DNA from: WHSW01 sp963767475
Lineage (GTDB): Bacteria > Actinomycetota > Thermoleophilia > Solirubrobacterales > 70-9
Direction: 5' to 3'
Assembly: GCA_963767475.1 (NCBI GenBank)
Contig: CAVYEI010000002.1
Span: forward strand, 1,178,001-1,242,000
Length of the DNA: 64,000 bases
Shown here: piece after piece, positions 28,344 through 40,029 of the stretch
Position numbering within the stretch: the stretch's first letter is position 1
Layout: each line of letters begins with the position of its first letter
Position numbers and translations under genes: made by a program
The notes under the pieces: generated by a model
Database searches by the model: none
The model's input: only the letters and a program-made list of their open reading frames with translations
What the model was told of the DNA's origin: nothing

Positions 28344-29092
28344 TTTGAACACGATCGCGACGAAATACCCAGGAACCGCCGCCTCCGGTACCGCCGAGCA
28401 AAGCTCGCCGACCGGTAGGAACGTCAACCTGCGCGCCTTCCTCGCCGGCGGCGCCGCGACGGTCGCCCTGATCGCCGCCGGGTGATCGTCTTCGGCTCGC
28501 TGGCCGCCTACGTCGCCTTCAACGGACTCCCGGTCGGCGGCGGCGACGGCGCCACCGACAGCGTCGCGGTGCAGGCGAGCAGCGCCGGCGCCGGCGCGCC
28601 CCAGCAACGCCGCCGCGACCCTGGGCGCCGCGCCCGGCGCGGTCGCCGCCACCGCCGCCGCGCCGACGGCGATCGCCCCGGCGCCCGGAACAGCGGGAGC
28701 GCCGAGCACGGATGGCACCGACACGGCGCACCGGCGTCCCGGGAACCGGCGACACGGTCACCGATCCCGGAACCGTGGCGCCTCCGGGCACCACCGACCC
28801 ATCCGGGACGACGCCGCCCGGAACCGCTCCCAGCGGAACCGTGCCCGGCTCGAGCGGCGAGAGCAGCAGCTCCGGCCCGGTCGGTGGCGCGGTCCAGGGA
28901 GTAGACGACGCGGCCGCCGGGGCAGGCGTCGATCTGCCGCTCGAGGTCACCGACCCGATCACCGAGCAGGTCGATGAGACCGTCGGCGGAACGCTCAACG
29001 GCGTCGGCGGCGCGCTCGGCAACCCGACGCTCGGCGACGACGTCGGCGGCGCCGTCAACGGCCTCACCGGTCAGGTCCTCGGCGGCAACTAG
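28344..29092 (+). CDS. Single-pass membrane protein with Pro/Thr/Gly-rich extracellular part, frameshifted
   Basis: From a TTG at 28344 a short cytoplasmic region leads into a membrane segment (RAFLAGGAATVALIAAG, then VIVFGSLAAYVAFNG after an indel near 28480). Further indels near 28600 and 28730 are needed to follow the Ala/Pro/Thr-rich region into TVTDPGTVAPPGTTDPSGTT and the C-terminal VTDPITEQVDETVGGTLNGV. The composition suggests a flexible wall-spanning stalk. No family is recognised. It lies downstream of the M23 peptidase on the same strand, about 90 nt away. Confidence 0.5.
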
Positions 29093-29104
29093 CCGCCCGC
29101 AGCC

Positions 29105-29833
29105 TCAGCCCAGGGCGCGGCTGAGCCAGCGCAGGGCGATGCCCTGGAGCTCGGGATCGTGCTGGGCCGAGCGATGGTGCCCGCCCGGGAGCACGATCAG
29201 CTTCCGCGGCTCCGCGGCGCGCTCGTAGAGCTCAGCCGAGAACTCGCTCGGGATCCGCTCGTCGCCGGCGGCGTGGATCAGGATCAGCGGCTTCGCCCCC
29301 ATCAGCTCGACCGCGTCGCGCAGGTCGTGTTCGCCGAGCCAGGCGGCGAGGTCGGCCCGCGCCCGCTCGCCGGCGCGAAACTCGAGCGAGCCGTCGCGCA
29401 GACCGCGGGCGAGATCCTGCTCTCCCGCGGGGCAGATCGCGATCACGCCGGCGATCGCCGGGGTGACCGCGGCCCCGTGGATGGCGACGAAGCCGCCCAT
29501 GCTCGAGCCACGGACGCAGACGCGGCCGGAGTCGACGTCGTCGCGGGCGGCGAGCCAGCGCGCGATCCGGCCGAGGTCCGCGAGCGCCTCGGCCGACATC
29601 TCGTCATCTCCCTGGCCGTGGCCGCGCTGGTCGTAGGCGAGCGCGATCCAGCCCGCGCCGGCGCAGGCGCGGCCGAAATCGGCGTGGTTCTCCTTCGCCG
29701 AGCCGGCGCCGTGGACGATCACCATCGCCGGCCACGGCGGCGGCGAGTCCGGCGTCCACAGCAGGTAGGGCCGACCCTCGGCAGTGCCGTTCTCGCTCGG
29801 GGCCCGCGGCGCGGGCAGCCAGCGCCTGCTCAT
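29105..29833 (-). CDS. Alpha/beta hydrolase (dienelactone hydrolase/peptidase S9-like)
   Basis: The ATG at 29833 (SRRWLPAPRAPSENG) is chosen over an upstream GC-rich extension. The fold is clear: VIVHGAGSAKENHADF (oxyanion-hole region), the nucleophile elbow VCVRGSSMGGFVAIHG with Ser, the acid in LILIHAAGDERIPSEF, and the catalytic His in VLPGGHHRSAQHD. There is no signal peptide, so it should be cytosolic. It probably hydrolyses an ester or amide; the substrate is unknown. It is convergent with the stalk protein and divergent from lysA. Confidence 0.82.
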   Translation of the reverse strand: MSRRWLPAPRAPSENGTAEGRPYLLWTPDSPPPWPAMVIVHGAGSAKENHADFGRACAGAGWIALAYDQRGHGQGDDEMSAEALADLGRIARWLAARDDVDSGRVCVRGSSMGGFVAIHGAAVTPAIAGVIAICPAGEQDLARGLRDGSLEFRAGERARADLAAWLGEHDLRDAVELMGAKPLILIHAAGDERIPSEFSAELYERAAEPRKLIVLPGGHHRSAQHDPELQGIALRWLSRALG

Positions 29834-29905
29834 GGGCGGGATAGTTGCGAAACGCGGTGGTGGGCGCTGAGCTGCGCGCGGTCCCGTCACAATCCTCCCT
29901 TCGCG

Positions 29906-31222
29906 ATGAGCACGACCGCAGCGACAACCGAGACCAACCCGATCGAGGGATCGGCCGTGTACCCGATCGGCAGCGGGGTCAACGACCGCGGCCGGCTCGA
30001 GGTCGGGGGCTGCGACGTGGTCGAGCTGGCGCGCGAGTTCGGCACCCCGGCCTACATCTACGCGACCGACGATGTTCGCGCCCGCGCCGCGCGCCTACCT
30101 GGCCGCCTTCGGCTCGCGGGTCGAGGAGTTCGAGGTCATCTACGCGAGCAAGGCGGCGCCGATCACGGCGCTCTGCCGCGCTGCTCAACGAGGAGGGGCT
30201 CTCGATCGACGTCGCCTCCGGCGGCGAGCTGCACACGGCCCTGCGAGCGGGGTTCGACCCCGCCCGCATCCACATGCACGGCAACAACAAGAGCGAGCCC
30301 GAGCTTCGCTTCGCGGTCGAGTCCGAGGTCGGCCACGTGATCTGCGACTCGCTCGCCGAGATCGCGCGCCTGGATGCGATCTGCGCCGAAGCCGGCCGCA
30401 GGCAGAGGGCCCTGATCCGCGTCACGCCGGGAGTCAAGGCCGACACGCACGCCCACGTCCAGACCGGTCAGCTCGATTCGAAGTTCGGCTTCGGGCTTGC
30501 CGATGGGCTCGCCGCGGCCGGCGTCGACGCGGTGCTCGGCAGCCGACCACCTGGAGCTCGTCGGCCTCCACGCCCACATCGGCTCACAGATCTTCGAGCT
30601 CGAGCCCTACGCGCGGGCGATCGAGGCGCTGGCCGAGCTTGCCGATCCCGCCTGGTGCCGGATGCTCAACGTCGGCGGCGGGCTCGGGATCGCGTATACG
30701 GCAGCCGACGAGCCGCCCTCGATCGACGCCTACGCCGAGGTCAAGGTCGGCGGCGTCAAGCGGGCCTTCGACCCCCTGCCGCGGATCCTGGTCGAGCCCG
30801 GGCGCTCGCTGGTCGGCAACGCGGGCATCACCGCCTACACCGTGGGCACGGTGAAGGAGATCCCGGGGGTGCGCACCTACGTCGCCGTCGACGGTGGCAT
30901 GTCCGACAACCTGCGCCCGATGCTCTACGGCTCCCGCTACGAGGCGGTCGTCGCCGATCGTGCCGGCGATCCGGCCGAGACCACGGTGACGATCGCCGGC
31001 ATGCACTGCGAATCAAGCGACATGCTCGTCCGCGACGCGAGCCTGGCGGCGCCGCGCGTGGGCGACGTCGTGGTCACGCCCGCGACCGGCGCCTACGGGT
31101 ACGCGATGGCGAACAACTACAACGGCGTCCCCCGGCCGCCGGTGATCTTCTGCGCCGGCGGCGACGCGCGGGTCGTCGTTCGCCGCGAGACCTACGAGGA
31201 CCTCACCGCTCGCGATGAGTGA
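29906..31222 (+). CDS. lysA: Diaminopimelate decarboxylase, frameshifted
   Basis: This is a fold-III PLP enzyme converting meso-diaminopimelate to lysine. Diagnostic segments are FGTPAYIYATDDVRARA, the PLP lysine in VIYASKAAPITALC, GLSIDVASGGELHTALRAGF, MHGNNKSEPELRFAV, LVGLHAHIGSQIFE, LNVGGGLGIAY, LVEPGRSLVGNAG, VDGGMSDNLRPMLYG, and the CESSD motif that supplies the partner-subunit Cys. Frameshifts near 30085, 30180 and 30545 split it, surely technical since the gene is normally essential for lysine. It overlaps hom by 8 nt and opens a lysA-hom-thrC operon, a common actinobacterial order. Confidence 0.92.
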
Positions 31223-32438
31223 ACCGGTCCGCATTGGTGTCCTCGGCAGGGGGACGGTGGGCGGCGCCTTCGTCGAGCAGCTCGGCGAGCGCGCCTTCCA
31301 GGTCGAGGCGATCTCCGGCAGCCGGCCCGAGATCAGCGGGATCCTGCGCCGCTCGGAGGGCGACTTCGAGCAGATCCTCGCCGACTCGGAGATCGTCGTC
31401 GAGCTGATTGGCGGCACCGACCCGGCTTACGACTACGTGCTGCGCGCGCTCGAGGCGGGCCGGCACGTGATCACCGCGAACAAGCAGCTGGTCGCCCAGC
31501 ACGGCGACGAGCTGTTCGCCGCCGCGCGCGCCGCCGGGGTTCAGCTGCGGTTCGAGGCCGCGGTGGCCGGGGTGGTCCCGGTGATCCGCGTGATCCAGGA
31601 AAGCCTCGCGGCGACCCGGATCGAGAAGGTGTTCGGGATCGTCAACGGGACCACCAACTTCATTCTCAGCGAGATGGCCTCGACCGGGGCGACCTACGGC
31701 GACGCGCTCGCCCGCGCCCAGGAGCTGGGTTACGCGGAGGCCGATCCGACCGAGGACGTCGGCGGCGCCGACGCGGCGGCGAAGATGGCGATCCTCGCCC
31801 GCCTGGCCTTCGACACCCCGGTCGGGCTCGGCGACGTCGCCTACGAGGGGATCACCGAGATCCAGCCCGCCGACATCGCCTATGCCAAGGAGCTCGGGCT
31901 GTCGCTGAAGCTGCTCGGGGTCGCCGAGCGGCTCGGCGACGGGATCAGCGTCCGGGTCTTCCCCTGCTTTCTCAACGCCGGCCACCCGCTGGCGCCGATC
32001 GAGGGTCCGTTCAACGCGGTGATGGTGGAGGCGCCGACGATCACCGAGATCACGATGTCGGGTCCCGGTGCCGGCGGCGTCCAAACCGCGACGGCGGTGC
32101 TCGGCGACCTGGTCTCGCTGCTCTCCGGCGAGGCGCCGGTCGATCAACCGAGCGAGCGCCTCGAGGTGATCACCGACGTCAGCGCCTCCTTCTATCTCCA
32201 CCTCGAGGTCGCCGACCGGCCCGGGGTCCTCGCCCGGATCGCCGACGTGCTCGGCCGCAACGGGATCTCGGTGCAGAGCGTCGTCCAGCGCGGGCTCGGC
32301 GACGACGCGAGGCTGGTGATGGTGCTCCACGAGGCGCCCGAGACCTCCTTCTACGCGGCGCTCGAGGAGATCGCCGGCCTCGAATTCCTGCGTGCGACGC
32401 CACGGGCGATCAGGGTGATCGAGGAGGCGTTCACCTAA
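31215..32438 (+). CDS. hom: Homoserine dehydrogenase
   Basis: The 407-residue protein has the NAD(P)-binding RIGVLGRGTVGGAFVEQL, the HVITANKQLVAQHGDELF segment with the conserved Lys, FEAAVAGVVPVIRVIQESL, and the signature GIVNGTTNFILSEM, then YAEADPTEDVGGADAAAKMA. A C-terminal ACT domain (about 320-400: YLHLEVADRPGVLARIADVL) is present, so feedback inhibition by threonine is likely. It reduces aspartate semialdehyde to homoserine. It begins 8 nt inside lysA and is followed by thrC after 48 nt. Confidence 0.95.
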   Translation: MSEPVRIGVLGRGTVGGAFVEQLGERAFQVEAISGSRPEISGILRRSEGDFEQILADSEIVVELIGGTDPAYDYVLRALEAGRHVITANKQLVAQHGDELFAAARAAGVQLRFEAAVAGVVPVIRVIQESLAATRIEKVFGIVNGTTNFILSEMASTGATYGDALARAQELGYAEADPTEDVGGADAAAKMAILARLAFDTPVGLGDVAYEGITEIQPADIAYAKELGLSLKLLGVAERLGDGISVRVFPCFLNAGHPLAPIEGPFNAVMVEAPTITEITMSGPGAGGVQTATAVLGDLVSLLSGEAPVDQPSERLEVITDVSASFYLHLEVADRPGVLARIADVLGRNGISVQSVVQRGLGDDARLVMVLHEAPETSFYAALEEIAGLEFLRATPRAIRVIEEAFT

Positions 32439-32486
32439 TGCCGGCCACCTCCTCGGCTTTGCCTCCGGGGGTGCCGGGTCCAGGCC

Positions 32487-33524
32487 ATGCCTGAGCCGCT
32501 GATCGAGCGTTACCGCGACCGGCTGCCGCTGGAGGCCGGGGATCCGGTGGTGACGCTGAACGAGGGATCGACCCCGCTGGTCGAGGCGCCGGTGATCTCC
32601 GAGCGGGTCGGCGCGCGGGTGCTGCTCAAGCTCGAGGGCGCCAACCCGACCGGCAGCTTCAAGGACCGGGGCATGACAGTCGCCGTCTCGCGCGCCGCCG
32701 GCGCCGGCGCCGAGGCCGTGATCTGCGCCTCGACCGGCAACACCGCGGCCAGCGCCGCGGCCTACGCGGCCCGGGCCGGGCTGCGGGGAGCGGTGATCGT
32801 TCCCGAGGGCAAGATCGCGATCGGCAAGCTCGCCCAGGCACTGATGCACGGGGCTCGCGTGATCGCCCTGCGCGGCAACTTCGACCAGGCGCTGGAGATC
32901 GTCCGCAAGCTTGCCGCCACCCACCCGGTGGAGCTGGTCAACTCCGTCAACCCTTACCGGATCGAGGGTCAGAAGACGGCCGCGTTCGAGGTCGCCGAGG
33001 AGCTCGGCGGAGCCCCCGACGCGATCGCGATCCCGGTCGGCAACGCCGGCAACGTCACCGCCTGGCAGCGCGGCTTCTCTGAGCTCGGCGCCGCACCGGT
33101 GCTTTACGGCTTTCAGGCCGAGGGCGCGGCGCCGCTCGTCCACGGCGCCCCGGTCGCCAACCCGGAGACGATCGCCTCCGCGATCCGGATCGGCAACCCG
33201 GCCCGCTGGGAGGAGGCGATGGCCGCCTTCACCAGCTCCCGCGGCCGGGTCGAGGCGGTTTCCGACGAGCAGATCCTCGACGCCTACATGCTGCTGGCCT
33301 CGCGCGAGGGCGTCTTCTGCGAGCCGGCCTCGGCCGCCTCGGTCGCCGGGATCCTCGCCCACGGGCTGCCGGTCGCCGAGGGTGCCGCGACGCCCGAGAC
33401 GGTGGTCTGCGTGCTCACCGGTCACGGGCTCAAGGATCCCGACACGGCGCTCGGGAAAGCGCCCTCGGTGATCGGCTGCGACGCCGATCTGGCCAAGGTG
33501 GAAGCGGCTGTTTTTGCTGATTGA
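32487..33524 (+). CDS. thrC: Threonine synthase
   Basis: The 345-residue fold-II PLP enzyme shows the cofactor lysine near residue 59 in NPTGSFKDRGMTVAVSRA, the phosphate loop region ASTGNTAASAAAYAARAGL, VELVNSVNPYRIEGQKTAAF, IPVGNAGNVTAWQRGF and a C-terminal VVCVLTGHGLKDPDTAL. The length fits the short class. It converts O-phosphohomoserine to threonine. Homoserine kinase (thrB), often next in this cluster, does not follow; a diguanylate cyclase gene does. Confidence 0.95.
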   Translation: MPEPLIERYRDRLPLEAGDPVVTLNEGSTPLVEAPVISERVGARVLLKLEGANPTGSFKDRGMTVAVSRAAGAGAEAVICASTGNTAASAAAYAARAGLRGAVIVPEGKIAIGKLAQALMHGARVIALRGNFDQALEIVRKLAATHPVELVNSVNPYRIEGQKTAAFEVAEELGGAPDAIAIPVGNAGNVTAWQRGFSELGAAPVLYGFQAEGAAPLVHGAPVANPETIASAIRIGNPARWEEAMAAFTSSRGRVEAVSDEQILDAYMLLASREGVFCEPASAASVAGILAHGLPVAEGAATPETVVCVLTGHGLKDPDTALGKAPSVIGCDADLAKVEAAVFAD

Positions 33525-33573
33525 TGCGCCTCGCGGCGCATGCCGGTCCGAAATCGGGTAGTAAGGAACAACG

Positions 33574-34998
33574 ATGGGGGTACTGGACCTCGCACTGGCG
33601 GGAGGCCTCGTCGTTGCCTGCCTGCTCTTGATCGCGGCGCTCTGGCGCCTTCGCTCGGCCGAGCGCCGACACCGGGCCCTGCTCGACAACCTGCCCCAGA
33701 CTGCGGTCACCACCTTCGACCACGAGCTCCGCGTGCGCTTCGCCGGCGGCGCCGCAGCCGACTTCGCCGGTCGCTCCCCGAGCGAGATCGAGGGCAAGTT
33801 CCTGCTCGGCAACATCCCCCAGGCCCAGCGCGAGCCGCTGCTGATCCACTACCGCGCCGCGCTGCGCGGGGAGCAGCGCTCGTTCGAGTATCACTCGCCG
33901 CAGACCGGCCGCGACTACTGGGTCCGGGTGGTGCCGCTCGTCGACGCCAAGGGGGTGATCACGGGCGGGCTCTCGGTCGCCCTCGACATCTCCGATCGAA
34001 GCGAGATCGAACGCGAGCCCGGCAGCCGCGCGGCGGAGGTGACCGCGGTCACCGATGCGACCCGGGCGCTGGCGCGAAGCGTCGACCCGGCCGCCGCCCG
34101 GATCGCCGTCTGCGAGGGCGCGCGGGAGGTCGCCGCGGCGCCGGTTGCGGCGCTGTTCGAGCCCTCGCCCGCGGGTGGAGGACTGATCCCGGAGGCCTGC
34201 GTGGGGGCCGATCTCGCGGGGCTCGAGCTGCCGCTCACAGGCGAGGGGGGAGCGACGCTCGCGTTCACCCGAGCCGAGGAGATCTTCATCGCCCTCGGCG
34301 AGGGCGAAGCCGAGGTCGATCGCGAGTTCATGCGCCGGGCTCGCGTGCGCGCCGTGCTCTGGCATCCGGTGATCCGCGACCGGGCCGCGATCGGCGTGCT
34401 CGCGATCGGCTGGCGAGACCCGGTCGCCGGGGTCTCGCTGCGGCTGTCGACGATGATCGACCTGCTCGGGGCGGAGGCGGCGGTGGCGATCGGGCGCGCC
34501 GACCTGCTCGGCCAGCTCGAGCATCTGGCGCGAACGGACGGCCTCACCGGGCTCCCCAACCGGCGCCACTGGGAGCAGTACCTGCCGCGCGAGCTCGCCA
34601 GGGCGGCGCGGGACAACCACAACATCTGCGTCGCGATGCTCGACCTCGACTACTTCAAGGACTACAACGACCGCCGCGGACACCAGGCCGGCGACAGGTT
34701 GCTCACCGACGCGGCGATCGCCTGGCGCACCGCCCTGCGCCCCTACGACATCCTCGCCCGTTACGGCGGTGAGGAGTTCAGCGTCATCCTCCCCGGCTGC
34801 GACCTGCCCGACGCGGTCACCCTGGTGGAGCGGTTGCGGGCCGGCACGCCGGAGGGGGAGTCGTGCTCGGCGGGGATCGCCGAATGGGACGGCGTGGAGC
34901 AGCCCGAGGCCCTGGTCGGGCGCGCCGACGCAGCCCTCTACCAAGCCAAGCGCGCCGGCCGCGACCGCTCGATCACGGCGAACAGCAACAACGTCTAG
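33574..34998 (+). CDS. Membrane-anchored diguanylate cyclase (TM-PAS-GAF-GGDEF)
   Basis: The 474-residue protein starts with one transmembrane helix (about 6-24). A PAS-like domain follows (about 30-145, RALLDNLPQTAVTTFDHELR and a DYWVRVVPLVDAKGV core). A GAF-like domain (about 155-310) leads to the GGDEF domain (about 315-470) with the active motif RYGGEEFSVILPG. An inhibitory I-site RPYD lies exactly five residues before GGEEF. It is predicted to make c-di-GMP with product inhibition. There is no EAL domain. It sits between thrC and comF without overlap. Confidence 0.9.
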   Translation: MGVLDLALAGGLVVACLLLIAALWRLRSAERRHRALLDNLPQTAVTTFDHELRVRFAGGAAADFAGRSPSEIEGKFLLGNIPQAQREPLLIHYRAALRGEQRSFEYHSPQTGRDYWVRVVPLVDAKGVITGGLSVALDISDRSEIEREPGSRAAEVTAVTDATRALARSVDPAAARIAVCEGAREVAAAPVAALFEPSPAGGGLIPEACVGADLAGLELPLTGEGGATLAFTRAEEIFIALGEGEAEVDREFMRRARVRAVLWHPVIRDRAAIGVLAIGWRDPVAGVSLRLSTMIDLLGAEAAVAIGRADLLGQLEHLARTDGLTGLPNRRHWEQYLPRELARAARDNHNICVAMLDLDYFKDYNDRRGHQAGDRLLTDAAIAWRTALRPYDILARYGGEEFSVILPGCDLPDAVTLVERLRAGTPEGESCSAGIAEWDGVEQPEALVGRADAALYQAKRAGRDRSITANSNNV

Positions 34999-35002
34999 CT
35001 GC

Positions 35003-35038
35003 GCGCCGGCCGTTGCGGAGGCGGCACGTAGCCGGCGC
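35003..35038 (+). terminator. Inverted repeat after the diguanylate cyclase, possible terminator
   Basis: GCGCCGGC (35003-35010) pairs with GCCGGCGC (35031-35038) over a 20-nt loop, a few bases past the stop codon. There is no U-run; the long loop makes this tentative. Confidence 0.35.
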
Positions 35039-35082
35039 ATCGGGCGCGCAACCGGTGCGGGCCGGGTGGCGATGCTGGGCCG

Positions 35083-35733
35083 ATGGGCCCGACGGCGCTC
35101 GCCCGCGCGATCGCGACGCTGCTGGCGCCGCCGCTGTGTGCCGGCTGCGGGCAGCCCTGCGTGGCCGCCGATCGGATCTGCGGCCGCTGCGCGACCGCGC
35201 TTGCGGGTGCGCGGGCCGGGCGCGCGTTGCTCGAACGGGTGGGCCCGGTCTGCTGGGCGGCGGCGTACGGCGGGGTCGCCCGCGAGCTCGTCGCGGCGCT
35301 CAAGTTCCAACGCCGGCTCGGGCTGGCGGAAGTCCTCGGGGAGGCGATCGCCGCCGCCGCCGGTCCGCAACCGCCGGGCTCCAACGTGGTCGCGGTCCCG
35401 GCTGCGCCCTTCCGCCGGCGCCTGCGGGGCTTCGATCCGGCGGAGCTGATCGCCGCCGAGGTCGCGCTCTGCCTCGGCCTCGAACCGGCGGCTCCGCTTC
35501 GCCGCGCCGACGGCCCGCGCCAGGTCGGGCGGCGGCGCGACGAGCGGATCGGGGCGCCGCCGCGCGTCTGGGCGACCTGCACGCCGCCGGCTCGGGTGCT
35601 GTTGATCGACGACGTGCTGACCACGGGAGCGACCCTCGGCGCCTGCGCCGCCGCGCTGCGGGCCGCCGGCGCGACGGACGTCGGTGCCGCCGTCTTTGCT
35701 CGAGCCCTTGGCGAGAGAGACGTCGAGGCGTAA
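35083..35733 (+). CDS. comF: ComF-family phosphoribosyltransferase-like protein
   Basis: The 216-residue protein has an N-terminal zinc-ribbon-like element (LCAGCGQPCVA, then ICGRCATAL) and a C-terminal phosphoribosyltransferase fold with the PRPP-binding loop ARVLLIDDVLTTGATLGACA. FRRRLRGFDPAELIAAEVAL matches the conserved ComF central block (usually RG-N-A). ComF proteins act in DNA uptake in naturally competent bacteria. It opens the comF-hpf-secA-prfB block seen in many Gram-positives. No other competence gene is present here. Confidence 0.87.
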   Translation: MGPTALARAIATLLAPPLCAGCGQPCVAADRICGRCATALAGARAGRALLERVGPVCWAAAYGGVARELVAALKFQRRLGLAEVLGEAIAAAAGPQPPGSNVVAVPAAPFRRRLRGFDPAELIAAEVALCLGLEPAAPLRRADGPRQVGRRRDERIGAPPRVWATCTPPARVLLIDDVLTTGATLGACAAALRAAGATDVGAAVFARALGERDVEA

Positions 35734-35767
35734 AGTTCATGGTTCAGCGACGGAAGGAGACATAGCC

Positions 35768-36115
35768 GTGCGAATCGAGGTCAGAGGTCGCAATCTGGAG
35801 GTGACCGAGGAGCTCCGCGAGCATGTCGCCAAGCGCTTCTCGCGCACGGCTCGCCAGGTCTCCGAGCTTGCCCGGCTGGAGATCGAGCTTTACGAGGAGC
35901 GCAACCCCTCGATCACCGACCGCTACGTCGCCGAGGCAACCCTGCATCTGAAGGGCAAGACCCTGCGAGCGCGCGAGGCAGCGCCCGAGATGCTGCACGC
36001 GATCCACGAGCTCGCCGAGGACATCCGTCGCCAGGTCAAGCGCCATCGCGAGAAGCGCCGCGGGCGCGCTCGCAGCCGGCGCGCGATGGGGCGCTGGCGC
36101 GGCCGAACTGCTTGA
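35768..36115 (+). CDS. hpf: Ribosome hibernation promoting factor, short form
   Basis: The GTG at 35768 follows GGAAGGAGA. The 115-residue protein opens RIEVRGRNLEVTEELREHVA and has LARLEIELYEERNPSITDRY, VAEATLHLKGKTLRAREAAP and HAIHELAEDIRRQVKRHREK, the HPF/RaiA alpha-beta fold, ending in an Arg-rich tail. The C-terminal dimerisation domain of long HPF is missing. This is notable because most Gram-positives encode the long form. It binds the 30S decoding region in stationary phase. It directly precedes secA, as in Bacillus. Confidence 0.88.
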   Translation: MRIEVRGRNLEVTEELREHVAKRFSRTARQVSELARLEIELYEERNPSITDRYVAEATLHLKGKTLRAREAAPEMLHAIHELAEDIRRQVKRHREKRRGRARSRRAMGRWRGRTA

Positions 36116-36151
36116 AGCCAGGCTCGGTAAGACCGCTACCCTGAGTCGACA

Positions 36152-39016
<2,865 letters not shown>

Positions 39017-39023
39017 CGGCGCG

Positions 39024-39629
39024 ATGAAGGCATTGGCGCAGGGTCCCGACGGGCGCGACCGCTGCGCCTGGGGCGTCTCGACTCCCGACTATGTCGCCTA
39101 CCACGACCAGGAGTGGGGGCGGCCGATCACCGACGACCGCGGGATCTACGAGCGCCTCTGCCTGGAGGCGTTTCAATCCGGGCTCTCATGGCTGACGATC
39201 CTGCGCAAGCGCGACGCCTTCCGTGAAGCGTTCGCGGGCTTCGAGTTCGAGCGCGTGGCGCGCTTCGACGACGCCGACGTCGCCCGGCTGATGGCCGACG
39301 CCGGGATCGTCCGCAACCGGGCGAAGATCGAGGCCGCGATCGCGAACGCCGGCGCGACGCGAGAGCTTGCCGGCGACGGCGGGTCGCTCGCGGAGCTCGC
39401 CTGGTCGTTCGCTCCCGACCGTGATCGAGCGCCGCGCCGATCGCGGGACGTGGCCTCGACGACTCCCGAGTCGAAGGCGCTGGCGAAGGAGCTCAAGAGC
39501 CGCGGCTTTCGCTTCGTCGGGCCGACGACGGCCTACGCCTTGATGCAGGCGACCGGGATCGTCAACGACCACTTCGCCGGCTGCGCGGTGCGCGATCAGG
39601 TCGAAGCGGAGCGCGCCGCGATTCGATGA
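39024..39629 (+). CDS. tag: DNA-3-methyladenine glycosylase I
   Basis: The 201-residue protein matches TAG: RCAWGVSTPDYVAYHDQEWG with the first zinc ligands Cys and His, LCLEAFQSGLSWLTILRKRD, IVRNRAKIEAAIANA, and FVGPTTAYALMQATGIVNDH followed by FAGC (last zinc ligands). It removes 3-methyladenine from alkylated DNA. It starts 7 nt after secA, and its stop overlaps the next start by 4 nt. Its place between secA and prfB is a departure from the common gene order. Confidence 0.92.
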   Translation: MKALAQGPDGRDRCAWGVSTPDYVAYHDQEWGRPITDDRGIYERLCLEAFQSGLSWLTILRKRDAFREAFAGFEFERVARFDDADVARLMADAGIVRNRAKIEAAIANAGATRELAGDGGSLAELAWSFAPDRDRAPRRSRDVASTTPESKALAKELKSRGFRFVGPTTAYALMQATGIVNDHFAGCAVRDQVEAERAAIR

Positions 39630-40009
39630 GCGAGCAGCTGGAATCGGCGGAGCGCCTGCTGGCGGCGCTGCGCGCCCGCGACGCCGAGGCGATCGCGGCC
39701 GAGCTGCATCCGGAGATCGAGGCGCGCGGCGATAAGGGCAGCTTCAGCGGCATCGACGAGGTCGTCGGCTGGGCGAAGCCGAGCGACGACGGGCATCTGG
39801 TCTCGCGGGTCGAGGTCGACGAGCTGCGCGAGGTCGGCGACAGCCATGTGGCCGTGGATGCCCGTCGCCAATGGTGGTGGAAGGAGGCGTACAAGCTTGC
39901 CGACGAGGCGCGCTTCGGCGTCCTGCTCGAGTTTCGCGACGACAAGATCGTCGGCTGGCGCCAGAACTTCGGCTCGATCATCGAGGCGATCGACGCGATC
40001 GAGCGCTGA
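39626..40009 (+). CDS. NTF2-like (SnoaL-type) small protein
   Basis: The 127-residue protein has the cone-shaped NTF2 pattern: ESAERLLAALRARDAEAIAA, ELHPEIEARGDKGSFSGIDE, then a strand-rich half ending LLEFRDDKIVGWRQNFGSII. There is no signal peptide. The family includes isomerases, hydrolases and ligand-binding proteins, so no reaction is assigned. It overlaps tag by 4 nt. Confidence 0.75.
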   Translation: MSEQLESAERLLAALRARDAEAIAAELHPEIEARGDKGSFSGIDEVVGWAKPSDDGHLVSRVEVDELREVGDSHVAVDARRQWWWKEAYKLADEARFGVLLEFRDDKIVGWRQNFGSIIEAIDAIER

Positions 40010-40017
40010 CGAGCGAA

Positions 40018-40023
40018 TAGTCT
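40018..40023 (+). promoter_or_regulatory. Leaderless-type -10 box for the secreted protein at 40030
   Basis: TAGTCT sits exactly 6 nt before the ATG at 40030. No -35 consensus or Shine-Dalgarno sequence is visible. Confidence 0.4.
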
Positions 40024-40029
40024 GGGCCG

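Noticed and set aside
35083..35733. Natural competence locus
   Set aside because: Only comF is present; it sits in the general comF-hpf-secA block, and no other competence gene is visible.
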